A DNA stretch of 64,000 bases, taken from Polyangium jinanense. GTDB taxonomy: Bacteria > Myxococcota > Polyangia > Polyangiales > Polyangiaceae. Of this stretch, positions 1 to 7,634 are shown one piece after another (position 1 is the first letter of the stretch; each line of letters starts with the position of its first letter). The stretch lies in contig NZ_JAGTJJ010000001.1 of the NCBI RefSeq assembly GCF_028435365.1, positions 496,001-560,000 of the forward strand, written 5' to 3'. Under the pieces are notes generated by a model. It ran no database searches, was not told the DNA's origin, and worked only from the letters and a program-made list of their open reading frames with translations. The translations under genes and the position numbers were made by a program.

Positions 1-111
1 CCCGTACCGTTCGGACACGGGCTGCGCCGTCTCGGCCGATCCCGCCGTCACCGTGCCCAGGCGCAACGTGCGGAGCGGCGAACGCGTCTTGGTCCCTGCC
101 TCGTTGTTCAT
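1..111 (-). CDS. 5' end of an unrecognised protein (partial, runs off the left edge)
   Basis: An ATG at 109-111 on the minus strand opens 37 codons that reach the window edge without a stop, starting MNNEAGTKTRSPLRTLRLG. A purine-rich GAAGAGGA lies just upstream as a ribosome binding site. The codons have the G/C-rich third positions of the neighbouring genes. The visible part is a polar N-terminus with no signal peptide and no domain. It follows, on the same strand, the small membrane protein and the histidine kinase, so it may be the last visible gene of that group. Function unknown. Confidence 0.5.
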   Translation of the reverse strand, partial: MNNEAGTKTRSPLRTLRLGTVTAGSAETAQPVSERYG

Positions 112-240
112 CGGTCCTCTTCGTCAAGCTAGGAGCAATGGCCCGACGCCCATTCTTCGATGCTCGGCCCGCCAAACTCGACCGCAGAATTGACGCAAAA
201 AGTCGAGCTCGCCCGGAGGCCGTCCCAGGCGGACCTCGCG

Positions 241-396
241 CTACCGCCCCGCCTTCACCGAAGAGGTGGCAAGGGCGCGCGACTGCTCGTCGCGCCTCCG
301 CTTGACGTGTTCACCCGCGAGGAAGGGCAAGAGCGCGAATCCACCGGGCGCCACGATCGCCACCACCCAGAGAACGATACGGAGCCAGGGCGCCAT
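241..396 (-). CDS. Small single-pass membrane protein, 51 residues
   Basis: A short reading frame from an ATG at 394-396 to a TAG at 241-243 encodes 51 residues. It begins MAPWLRIVLWVVAIVAPGGF, continues into a second hydrophobic stretch (ALLPFLAG, about residues 21-28), and ends in a basic tail (VKRRRDEQSR). This is the look of a small inner-membrane protein with one helix and a positive cytoplasmic end. Third codon positions are almost all G or C. It starts 57 bases after the histidine kinase on the same strand and may be co-transcribed. No strong Shine-Dalgarno is visible. No family recognised; it could be an accessory peptide of the kinase, which is only an inference from position. Confidence 0.5.
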   Translation of the reverse strand: MAPWLRIVLWVVAIVAPGGFALLPFLAGEHVKRRRDEQSRALATSSVKAGR

Positions 397-453
397 GAAC
401 GGGTGACCATTGCAGCGGTCGTGCCACGTAGGGTGTTGCCGTCGTGCACGACG

Positions 454-2133
454 CTACGCACCGGCGGAGGACGATCGCACCGCCTCTTCGTCATCCGCCG
501 CGAGAGAGCGCTCGACGGCAGCGCGCGCCTCGGCGCTGTCCGCGCGGGGCAGCCGAATCCGAAACCGCGCGCCCCCGAGCGGTGAGGTCGTGGCCTCGAT
601 GATGCCGCCGTGATCGACGACGATTTTCTTCACGATGGTAAGCCCGAGCCCCGTGCCGTCGCGCTTCGTCGTCACGTAAGGATCGAAGAGCACATCGCGC
701 ACCTCGGTCGCAATGCCCGGGCCATCGTCGTCCACGTCGACGACGTACGAGCCGCCCACGGTCCGCGCCGAAACCATGACGCGCCCCCAGGTCCCCTCGC
801 TCTTTCCGGCGCGCTTACGCGCATCGCGGAGCGCCTGCGCCGCATTCTGCACGACATTCGTGAGCACGCGGTGGAGCATTTCCCGATCGAGGACCGCGGG
901 CATCGCGCCCTCGGGCACGTCGAAGCGCAGATCGATCCGCGAGAGCAGCGCCTCTTCGTCGGAGCTCATGGGGCCCTCCGTCCGGGCCGAGAAATGGTCC
1001 CGCTGCTCGCGCAAAAAGGTCCCGAGGTCGACGGACGCGAGCTCTGCCCGCGGCAGCCGCGCGAAGCTCGAGAACTCGCCGACGAGGCGGCGCAGCGTGC
1101 CCACTTCCTCCTCGACGACCTCCAGTGTGGTTTGCACGATGCGCCGATAATCGGGATCGTCGCCGGCATACCGGCGATGGCATTCCTGCACGGCGAGCTG
1201 GATCGGCGTGAGCGGATTCTTGATTTCGTGCGCGAGGTGCCGCGCCATCTTCTGCCATTCGCTCATGCGCCGGAGGAACTCGATCCGGGCGCGACTTTCG
1301 TCGAGTTCCTCGAGCATTCGATTGAACGCCCGCCCGAGGTCGCCGACCTCGTCGTCCCCCGTCACCGTGACCCGCACCGTCAAATCACCCGCCGCCACGG
1401 GACGCGTCGCCGCCGCGAGCTCGGCGATCCGCCGCGTGACGGGCCGTGCCACCACGATTCCGGTGAGCGCCGCGAGCAAGATCAAAAGCCCGAACAGGAG
1501 GCCAAACGCCCGCGTGTACGTCCGGTCGACGTACTCCTCGCGGTGATGCCGTTCGATCTGATGGTATGCCTGAACGAACTCCTGCGCGGACTCCATCTCG
1601 GCGAACCGCGCGTTTGGCGCGGCGAACGTGGCGACGAGGAAGGGGCCATCGTCCTCGGAGGCCTCGCCGAGCGGCCTGCGCACGAGCAGGGTGCGCTCCA
1701 CGGCCGGATCCACGGGCCGCTCGCGCTCGTGTTTGCCGAGGACCGCACCCGACGCATCCTCGATTTTCAGGGAGACGAGCGAGGGATGTGCGGAAAACTC
1801 CCGCGCGAGCTCGGCCGAGACCCGATCCCCCTCCCCCGCCTTCGCCACGCGGGAGAGCTCGGGCCGCATCGCAATGGCGTCGGCCTCGTACCGCATGCCT
1901 TGCTTGATCGTCTTCGCGAGGTCGGCATACACGCCGAGGGCCCGGTCGAGGTGCGCGCCGAACTCCGGCTGAAACGCGGTCGCGCTGACACGCGCCACCA
2001 TGGCCCGGGCCATGAGCAGCGCGGCGACGAGCGGGATGACGGCGGTCACGAGCACTGCGAGGACGACGCGGCGCTCGATCTTCCGTGTCTTGATGAGAGG
2101 CGTGGGGCGAGGAGGGTGCGGGGAGCCGGACAC
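454..2133 (-). CDS. Membrane sensor histidine kinase, NtrY-like (HAMP, HisKA, HATPase)
   Basis: About 559 residues. After a short basic N-terminus there is a membrane helix (VVLAVLVTAVIPLVAALLMA, about 25-45), a periplasmic sensor region of about 150 residues, a second helix (LLFGLLILLAALTGIVVA), a HAMP linker, and a dimerisation/phosphoacceptor helix with LAHEIKNPLTPI (phosphorylated His about residue 302). The ATPase domain has NVVQNAAQAL (N box), DDDGPGI (G1) and GTGLGLTIVKKI (G2). HEIKNPLTPIQ is typical of NtrY/PhoR-type kinases. No receiver domain and no adjacent response regulator are present, so the partner is elsewhere. The start is set at a GTG (2133), because an upstream extension of the open frame would run through a hairpin repeat; no clear Shine-Dalgarno supports it. 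Confidence 0.85.
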   Translation of the reverse strand: MSGSPHPPRPTPLIKTRKIERRVVLAVLVTAVIPLVAALLMARAMVARVSATAFQPEFGAHLDRALGVYADLAKTIKQGMRYEADAIAMRPELSRVAKAGEGDRVSAELAREFSAHPSLVSLKIEDASGAVLGKHERERPVDPAVERTLLVRRPLGEASEDDGPFLVATFAAPNARFAEMESAQEFVQAYHQIERHHREEYVDRTYTRAFGLLFGLLILLAALTGIVVARPVTRRIAELAAATRPVAAGDLTVRVTVTGDDEVGDLGRAFNRMLEELDESRARIEFLRRMSEWQKMARHLAHEIKNPLTPIQLAVQECHRRYAGDDPDYRRIVQTTLEVVEEEVGTLRRLVGEFSSFARLPRAELASVDLGTFLREQRDHFSARTEGPMSSDEEALLSRIDLRFDVPEGAMPAVLDREMLHRVLTNVVQNAAQALRDARKRAGKSEGTWGRVMVSARTVGGSYVVDVDDDGPGIATEVRDVLFDPYVTTKRDGTGLGLTIVKKIVVDHGGIIEATTSPLGGARFRIRLPRADSAEARAAVERSLAADDEEAVRSSSAGA

Positions 2134-2206
2134 GAACGCGATGGTAGAGCGTGTCAGGGGGGTCCGTCGACAGGTCGTACCGTTTCCCTCCAGGAAGTCA
2201 CGGATC

Positions 2207-2285
2207 CGACCTGCAGGAGAGGACGATGGAGGCGAGAGGTGCTTGCCCAGATGCGCGCGCCCCCATCGCCCTCTTCTGCGGGTCG
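2207..2285. repeat. REP-like hairpin element, copy 1
   Basis: A 79-base element with 23-base terminal inverted repeats (2207-2229 and 2263-2285) that match at 20 of 23 positions. The arms begin CGACCTGCAGGAGAGG and end CTTCTGCGGGTCG. The 33-base centre contains GGCGAGAGGTGCTTGCCCAG, which is also in the centre of copy 2 at 2471-2556. It lies just upstream of the histidine kinase start. Conservation of both arms and loop suggests a mobile or structured element rather than a simple terminator. Confidence 0.7.
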
Positions 2286-2462
2286 AGAAACGTTTGGCTT
2301 GACGGAACACCCGTTCTTGGACAAACTAGGTGTCGGAGAGCGCGGCTACACCGGATCCACGAACTCGAGTCACCCACCCGGTCTCCGGGAGACGGGCCGA
2401 GAAAAACCGCCTTTTCGGCACTCCGGTCAATGGTCGCGCTCTCCTTTTTTCAAAAGCGCACA

Positions 2463-3043
2463 TCAGGGACAAACGACCCGCAGGAGAGGACGATGGAGGC
2501 GAGAGGTGCTTGCCCAGACGCGCTCCGCCCCCATCGCCCTCCCCTGCGGGCCGTTTCGTTTCGCGGAAAACCCGCCCGAGGCCGAACACGGCGCGAGGCA
2601 GCAGAACGTGACGACGTCTGCGGGATCTTCCGAGGCCGCGCCCGTGGGCTCCCCGCGCGTCGCGAGGCAGAGGCCGGGCATGTAGGCGAGGTGCAGCCAC
2701 GCGTGTCGACCGGCTGCTCCGCGTAGAGGTGGATGGGGTCGTAGCGGTCGTAATTGCCAGGACACTTGTCGTGTTTCCCCCGGAGCGCGACGCACTGGAG
2801 GAACGGGTACGGCAGATCGTACAAGCATCGGTGCGTGGACGTCTCGCACGTGCCCTCGCGCTCCTTCGCCTCGCAGGCGAGGCCAATCCACTTCCAATCG
2901 GTCGTGGTCGTGGAGGTGGCAGGCTTCGTGATCGACGGGCAGGATTCACTCGTCGGTCCGGGGAGCGGCCAGGACCACACGGACTGCGCGCAAGGCTCGC
3001 CGCCGCAATCAGCCCCCGCCGAAAGGGAGCGAGGTGGCTCCAT
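2463..3043 (-). pseudogene. Cys-rich hypothetical protein with an apparent frameshift
   Basis: From about 3043 to about 2705 the minus strand reads as coding in one frame (for example CEAKEREGTCETSTHRCLYD and KHDKCPGNYDRYDPIHLYAE), with paired cysteines suggesting a secreted disulfide-bonded protein. Around 2700-2710 the coding signal moves to another frame, which continues WLHLAYMPGLCLATRGEP and on to DPADVVTFCCLAPCSASGG with almost perfect G/C third positions. It then runs through the second hairpin repeat to a stop at 2463. No signal peptide was found and the N-terminus is uncertain (ATG at 3043 or TTG at 3091). I read it as a broken gene, or one with a sequencing indel, next to the toxin island. 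No family recognised. Confidence 0.4.
2471..2556. repeat. REP-like hairpin element, copy 2
   Basis: An 86-base element with 26-base arms (2471-2496 and 2531-2556) matching at 23 of 26 positions. All three differences are A/G transitions that would be G-U wobble pairs in RNA made from the minus strand, the direction of the local genes. The outer end AAACGACCCGCAGG faces CCTGCGGGCCGTTT. The loop shares GGCGAGAGGTGCTTGCCCAG with copy 1. It overlaps the 3' end of the frame-broken Cys-rich gene. Confidence 0.7.
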
Positions 3044-3144
3044 CCTCTGCGCACGTGCCGGTCGCCGCCCTAGCGTTTGGCGCAGCGACAACCGGCACGA
3101 CGCTCGACGCGAGGAGGGCTTGGGCTCCGTCTACAGGCCGCCCG

Positions 3145-3687
3145 CTACCAGGTGACGGGCCGCCCGTCGCCAGTCACGAGCTGTCCTCCGGCGTCGACCC
3201 ACGCCTGGGCGTCCTCGCCGATGTAGTCGACATACTTCGAATCACGGCGCTTCAACGATTTCTTGATGGTCGTATGCACCATCCTGGCCCACTTCCGGAA
3301 TGCCTCGCTCTTCTCCACCCAGTCCTTGTCGGGACCCAAGAACTTGTCGACGTAGTACACGCGTCCTTCCGACAGGGTCTTCCCGTCCAACCGGCAGCGA
3401 AGGAGCTCGACCACCGGCGATGGGCTGTCCTGCAGCCTCCAATACCCCTGCTCGGGTACGTGGCGCATGACGACCGCGTTCAGGTCCTCGGGCCGTGCGA
3501 GGTACAGGAAGTACCACGGCTTTCCGTTCTCGAAGAAGCTCAACGTGTCCACCATGCGCGGCGAGGCGGTGGGCGACCGAGAGTGGAGGATGACGAGGTC
3601 CGTCCGCTCCCGGAGCCGCTGCTCCAGGTCCGCCTCATCCTTGGGCGTGATGTAGAAGGTCGACTGGTGTCCCATGGCTCTCGTCAC
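3145..3687 (-). CDS. Probable immunity protein of the first toxin module
   Basis: 180 residues if the GTG at 3687 is used, which overlaps the toxin stop codon as GTGA; an ATG four codons later (3675, MGHQSTFYITPK) is equally plausible. It has no signal peptide and no membrane helix. It is polar and acidic in its first part (DEADLEQRLRERTDLVILHS), with aromatic patches (GKPWYFLYLARPEDL). I recognise no named domain. Its position directly after a lipoprotein whose C-terminus looks like a nuclease toxin is the standard arrangement of a cognate cytoplasmic immunity protein, and the function is inferred from that. It reads as intact even though the toxin gene upstream carries a frameshift, as would be expected if immunity remains selected. 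Confidence 0.6.
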   Translation of the reverse strand: MTRAMGHQSTFYITPKDEADLEQRLRERTDLVILHSRSPTASPRMVDTLSFFENGKPWYFLYLARPEDLNAVVMRHVPEQGYWRLQDSPSPVVELLRCRLDGKTLSEGRVYYVDKFLGPDKDWVEKSEAFRKWARMVHTTIKKSLKRRDSKYVDYIGEDAQAWVDAGGQLVTGDGRPVTW

Positions 3688-4993
3688 TTCTCCTTATTGT
3701 ACGGGTGGAACGTCGGCCGCTCACCCTTCGCGCGCTCCACATCGTCCATAGCTTTCCGTTCTCGCGCCACCGGCCGCCCGTCCTTGGTTTGTTTTCCGAC
3801 CTGGTGGAACTCAACAGGCTTCTTGTTTTCATCCAGCCCGGCGACGTCCACGTAGCGTCTCTTCTTCGCGCCGCCCGGGGTGTCGACGGGATGTTCCTTC
3901 ACCGGCTCGAGGCCGCGCTTCTCGATGTCGGCCGCGACCTCTGCCACCTTGTTCTGATGCGCCTTCCCGCCCTTCTTGCCGTTCGGATTCGGCACGCGCT
4001 TTCCGTTCGTCGCCGCGGCTGTATCTGGGCTGCCCGCCGCTGACGCCTGCTCCGCCGCCGCGCCGTTCGGCTTCGAGACGGGCTTCGTGGTCGTCTTGAC
4101 CGTCGTCGTCTTCGGCGCGGCCTGTGGCGCGCTCGCTCCCCCACCGCTGCCGCTCCCCGTCGACAACGACTGCCCGTTGTGCGTCTCGGCGGGCTTCTTC
4201 TTGGACTTCGGAACGAAGTTCGGATGCCGGGCATGGCAAAGCCCCTCGAGGCACTCCCTGGCTCGGTCTTTCGCGAGCGCGGAGGTGTCCGCACGGCTGA
4301 GTCCCAGTCCTCATACGCCTGGGCCGCGCTCTCCGGCAACTCCCTCGGCTCAGCCCGCTCGGGCTCCAGGACGGGGCAAGGCTCGGCCGCGGGCGGCCGT
4401 TTGTCCGCGACAGCCTGCTTCGCGCAGCGCCACTTGACGAGCAACCTCGTACAGGCACCCGCGCCCGTCCCGCTCCGTCTCCTCGTCTGGCCTGGCTCCC
4501 GATACGCCGTGCACCGCTGCGGCTCCGGCGACCTCGCGATCGGCCGCGGCAGCGGCTTCGGCTGCTCGGCCTTTTGGATCTCGTCCTTCTTCTTTTCTGC
4601 CTCTTTGGCCTCCTCCGTCGCCGCGGCGACGCGGGGCTTTGGCGGCGGGGTCCGCGCGGGGCATTCGAGCTTGTTGTACGGAATCGGTAAGAGCCGCGCG
4701 CTCTCTGGAGGCGAGTCCGCATTGAATACGAACACGGGGCTGCCATTGTCTCTCGCGAGGTCCACCTCCCGGACCCCGAAGAAGGGCGCGCCGTCGGAGG
4801 TGACCCCCCAAATTCGCTTGTCGTTCGGTACGTTCGGCGGACGTACGCAGACGTGGACGACGTTCGGCGCCTCGAAGATCCGGGCCATCGTGGGATCACG
4901 CGAGGAGGCGCATCCGGACAAAATCAAAACGAACCACAGAACGGCGAACGCCGTGACGAGGAAAAGGCGAGCCAATCGAGTCGATCGTCGCAT
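3684..4993 (-). pseudogene. SitA-like lipoprotein toxin, copy 1, frameshifted by one base
   Basis: The N-terminal part reads from an ATG at 4993: a lipoprotein signal (MRRSTRLARLFLVTAFAVLW, then FVLILSGC with the lipobox Cys at 28), followed by a region nearly identical to copy 2 (IFEAPNVVHVCVRPPNV). After AYEDW (about residue 229) the frame is lost because a run of four C in copy 2 (6789-6792) is three C here (4303-4305). The correct downstream frame stays open to 3684. With the base restored the protein would be 436 residues. The C-terminal domain differs completely from copy 2: GGAKKRRYVDVAGLD, PVEFHQVGKQTKDGRPVARE and a final FHPYNKEK, which I read as a nuclease-type toxin domain, possibly PD-(D/E)XK-like, with low certainty. 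The candidate immunity gene follows with a 4-base overlap. This may be a decayed toxin, a C-tract switch or a sequencing error. Confidence 0.65.
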
Positions 4994-5056
4994 GGACCGC
5001 TCCTGTCTCTCGGAATGGACCAGCCCTCACCCCCATCGGCGGGCAGCCATCCGAGC
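4060..5056 (-). repeat. Duplicated toxin unit, copy 1 (5' leader plus shared N-terminal part)
   Basis: This segment is near-identical to 6539-7534. The match starts about 60 bases upstream of the ATG and runs through the lipoprotein half of the gene to the codons for KTTTKPVSKPNGAA, where the two toxins diverge. The leader, including a Shine-Dalgarno AGGAG, is identical in both, so both copies probably have the same translation signals. Confidence 0.8.
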
Positions 5057-5101
5057 AAGGGTCAGACGATGCGGGGACATTCGGCCGCCGTCAACGACGG
5101 T

Positions 5102-5695
5102 TCAAGAAGTCGCGGATGGATCGGTCAGGCGTGATTCCACTGGAGCTCGTCGAACCAGGCGCGGGCGGAGGCGATATCGTCGAAGGAACGAACGGGCGCG
5201 CTGCATGTTCGTGCGCGCCGCGAGGAGCCTCGACTTGACGGTGCCGAGCGGGCTGTCGAGCAACTCGGCCGCCTCCGAGCACGAGCACTCGGCGAGGTCG
5301 ACGAGGACGAGCACGGCGAGCTGCTCCGGCGAGAGCGTCTTCAGCGCCGATAGGAGCGCGCGGCGGGCCTCGGAACGAAAAGCGTCCTCCTCGGGCGACA
5401 CGTCGGGCATTGCCGTGCGCTCGGCGTCCCCGAGGTCCGGACAGAAATGCTCGCGCTCGCGCCGCGCCCGGCGCTTTTCCTCGCTCCGTAGGTTCTTGGC
5501 GATGCCGAACAGCCAGGGACGCACCCCGTCGGGGTGGGACGTGTAGCCGGAGAGCGCCGCGAATCCCCGCAGCATGAGCTCCTGCATCCTGTCCGTCGCG
5601 AGGGTGTCCGCCTGGCGTTGCAGAATACCTGCCACCTGGGAACGAAGCGCGACCAGTTCAGTCGTGAGCGGAGAGGGAATCGTAGCGCGCGCCAT
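5102..5695 (-). CDS. RNA polymerase sigma factor of the ECF/sigma-70 type
   Basis: 197 residues. A region-2-like core includes GFAALSGYTSHPDGVRPWLF and GIAKNLRSEEKRRARRERE, matching the PWLFGIARN signature of ECF sigma factors. Region 4 carries a helix-turn-helix: LLSALKTLSPEQLAVLVLVD, then CSCSEAAELLDSPLGTVKSR. The basic C-terminal tail (RSFLRRYRLRPRLVRR) is short. A GGGGGA ribosome site precedes the ATG. No anti-sigma gene is adjacent. It sits between toxin modules 2 and 1, all on the minus strand, so it may direct transcription of the locus; that is inference. It is not part of the duplicated sequence, so it was either inserted between the copies or the duplication spanned it. Confidence 0.85.
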   Translation of the reverse strand: MARATIPSPLTTELVALRSQVAGILQRQADTLATDRMQELMLRGFAALSGYTSHPDGVRPWLFGIAKNLRSEEKRRARREREHFCPDLGDAERTAMPDVSPEEDAFRSEARRALLSALKTLSPEQLAVLVLVDLAECSCSEAAELLDSPLGTVKSRLLAARTNMQRARSFLRRYRLRPRLVRRAPVESRLTDPSATS

Positions 5696-5790
5696 GTCCC
5701 CCTACATGATCGGGCGAGACATTTGGATCGAAGGAATCGACCGGCTCGCGTCGATTTCCGTCCTCCAGCGGGAAACGATGCCCTGGGGGC

Positions 5791-6213
5791 TTATCGGCTA
5801 GGCATACGTGCTTCCAACGGGATGGCGAGCGGCCCGGGTTGCGCCGCGAGACGCGACCAACCCGGCTTCGAACCGCGCTCGATCCGAGCCCATAGTATGC
5901 CATCGATACTTACTTCAACCCCCGCGTCGAACCATGCACACTGGACAGCAGACTGCGGGGTCAACCGACGCACCTTCTCGGATTTGCAGTAGTCTCTCGG
6001 ATTGAGGAAGGGCATCGGACTGGGGTCCTCCCAATTGACTGTGTCGGGTGACTCCATGACATTATAAAGCCATACATCGCCCACGACCTCCTCGTCTTCA
6101 AGGAGGTATGCGTACGCCACTCGATTGTCATCATCCAAGACGACCGCAAGGCTTCCATCCGGATGATCGAAGCGCAAGAGAACCTCATTGCTTTTTGCCG
6201 TCGAATCGCCCAC
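5791..6213 (-). CDS. Probable immunity protein of the second toxin module
   Basis: Starts at a GTG (6213) inside the end of the toxin gene, overlapping it by 29 bases, and encodes about 140 residues. It begins VGDSTAKSNEVLLRFDHPDG and continues with VAYAYLLEDEEVVGDVWLYN and PSPMPFLNPRDYC. There is no signal peptide or membrane segment, so it should stay in the cytoplasm, where an immunity protein would meet an incoming nuclease. The base composition here is visibly lower in G+C than the rest of the window (for example around 6055-6110), as are the last codons of the toxin, which suggests the toxin tip and its immunity gene arrived together by transfer. The exact family is not recognised; function is inferred from position and overlap. 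Confidence 0.65.
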   Translation of the reverse strand: MGDSTAKSNEVLLRFDHPDGSLAVVLDDDNRVAYAYLLEDEEVVGDVWLYNVMESPDTVNWEDPSPMPFLNPRDYCKSEKVRRLTPQSAVQCAWFDAGVEVSIDGILWARIERGSKPGWSRLAAQPGPLAIPLEARMPSR

Positions 6214-7471
6214 GGTCGTGCTCCTTCGTCCAGTACCGCCGCTGCTGCTCTTTCCAGGTCCTTCTATCAATTTTGCTGGGCTCTTGCCCGGTATTCGAGT
6301 GATTTTCCGAGAAGTTCCCTTTGCCACGGTGCTCGGTGCGAGTCATTTCGTCCAGAGGGCTATCCGGTTTCTGCCCGCGGTGGTGCAACTCAACCGGATG
6401 CCCATCGCTTCCTGTTGGTGCTTTTCCACGTTTTGCCGGCGGCGCTTTGAGCTCATCGTTAGGAATTCTCCTGCCCTCCGGAACAACCGTACCGCCTCCA
6501 CTTCCCGCCGTCTTCCCTCCGCTCGACCCCGCCTGCCCCGACGCCGCGCCGTTCGGCTTCGAGACCGGCTTCGTCGTCGTCTTGACCGTCGTCGTCTTCG
6601 GCGCGGCCTGTGGCGCGCTCGCTCCCCCACCGCTCCCGCTGCCCGTTGACAACGATTGCCCGTTGTGCGTCTCGGCGGGCTTCTTCTTGGACTTCGGAAC
6701 AAAGTTCGGATGCCGGGCATGGCAAAGCCCCTCGAGGCACTCCCTGGCCCGGTCTTTCGCGAGCGCGGAGGTATCCGCACGGCTGAGTCCCCAGTCCTCA
6801 TACGCCTGGGCCGCGCTCTCCGGCAACTCTCTCGGCTCGGCCGGCTCGGGCTCCTGGAATGGGCAAGGCTCGGCCGCGGGCGGCTGTTTGTCCGCGACAG
6901 CCTGCTTCGCGCAGCGCCACTTGACGAGCAACCTCGTACAGGCACCCGCGCCCGTCCCGCTCCGTCTCCGCGTCTGGCCCGGCTCCCGATACGCTGCGCA
7001 CCGCTGCTCCTCCGACGACCTCGCGATCGGTCGCGGCAGCGGCTTCGGTCGCTCGACCTGTTTGGCCTCGTCCTTCTTTTTGCTGTCGACCTTCGCCGCG
7101 GCGACGCGCGGCTTCGGCGGCGGAGTCCGCGCCGGACATTCGAGCGTGTTGTACGGAATCGGCAGGAGTTTCGCGCTCGCGGGAGGCGAGCTCTCGTCGA
7201 AAACGAAGATGGGGCTGCCATTGCTTCTCGCGCGGTCCACCTCCCGGGCCCCGAAGAAGGGCGTGCCATCGGTGGTGACCCCCCAGATTCGCTTGTCTTT
7301 CGCCACGTTCGGCGGACGTACGCAGACGTGGACGACGTTCGGCGCCTCGAAGATCCGCGCCATCGTGGGATCGCGCGAGGAGGCGCATCCGGTCAAAATC
7401 AAAACGAAGCACAGGACAAGCGCCGTGACGAGGAAATGCCAAAGGCGAGCCAATCGAGTCGATCGTCGCAT
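6185..7471 (-). CDS. SitA-like lipoprotein toxin, copy 2, with LHH-type HNH nuclease domain
   Basis: 428 residues. The N-terminus is a lipoprotein signal (MRRSTRLARLWHFLVTALVL, then CFVLILTGC, lipobox Cys 29). A conserved carrier region (about 30-300) contains IFEAPNVVHVCVRPPNV, ARTPPPKPRVAAAK and a Cys-rich stretch, then a low-complexity Ser/Gly/Thr/Lys linker (STGSGSGGGASAPQ). The last 90 residues carry DGHPVELHHRGQKPDSPLDE, HRGKGNFSENHSNTG and RTWKEQQRRYW, the pattern of the LHH family of HNH/Endonuclease VII nucleases found at the ends of polymorphic toxins. Lipoprotein signal, polymorphic nuclease tip and adjacent immunity gene match the SitA toxins of Myxococcus xanthus, which pass between kin by outer-membrane exchange. 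An AGGAG ribosome site lies 7 bases before the ATG. Confidence 0.75.
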   Translation of the reverse strand: MRRSTRLARLWHFLVTALVLCFVLILTGCASSRDPTMARIFEAPNVVHVCVRPPNVAKDKRIWGVTTDGTPFFGAREVDRARSNGSPIFVFDESSPPASAKLLPIPYNTLECPARTPPPKPRVAAAKVDSKKKDEAKQVERPKPLPRPIARSSEEQRCAAYREPGQTRRRSGTGAGACTRLLVKWRCAKQAVADKQPPAAEPCPFQEPEPAEPRELPESAAQAYEDWGLSRADTSALAKDRARECLEGLCHARHPNFVPKSKKKPAETHNGQSLSTGSGSGGGASAPQAAPKTTTVKTTTKPVSKPNGAASGQAGSSGGKTAGSGGGTVVPEGRRIPNDELKAPPAKRGKAPTGSDGHPVELHHRGQKPDSPLDEMTRTEHRGKGNFSENHSNTGQEPSKIDRRTWKEQQRRYWTKEHDRGRFDGKKQ

Positions 7472-7534
7472 GGACCGCTCCTGTCTCTCGGAATGGACCA
7501 GCCCTCACCCCCATCGGCGGGCAGCCATCCGAGC
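6539..7534 (-). repeat. Duplicated toxin unit, copy 2 (5' leader plus shared N-terminal part)
   Basis: Counterpart of 4060-5056. The two copies differ mainly by a small indel in the charged linker around 7070-7090 (copy 1 has TEEAKEAEKKKDEIQ, copy 2 VDSKKKDEAK) and by the missing C in copy 1. Homology stops sharply at the same point of the leader (GCCATCCGAGC) and at the start of the variable nuclease domain. Confidence 0.8.
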
Positions 7535-7634
7535 CATGAGCATACGACACGACGCCGCGGGCCCGCGCCCTTCCGGTACCCATCCGCACAAATCCTCTTG
7601 ACACCTCCCCCGTAGCCTCGGTTACCGTCCCGCC

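Noticed and set aside
5860..5885. GGCTTCGAACCG resembling a tRNA T-loop
   Set aside because: No cloverleaf can be built around it and it lies inside the immunity gene.
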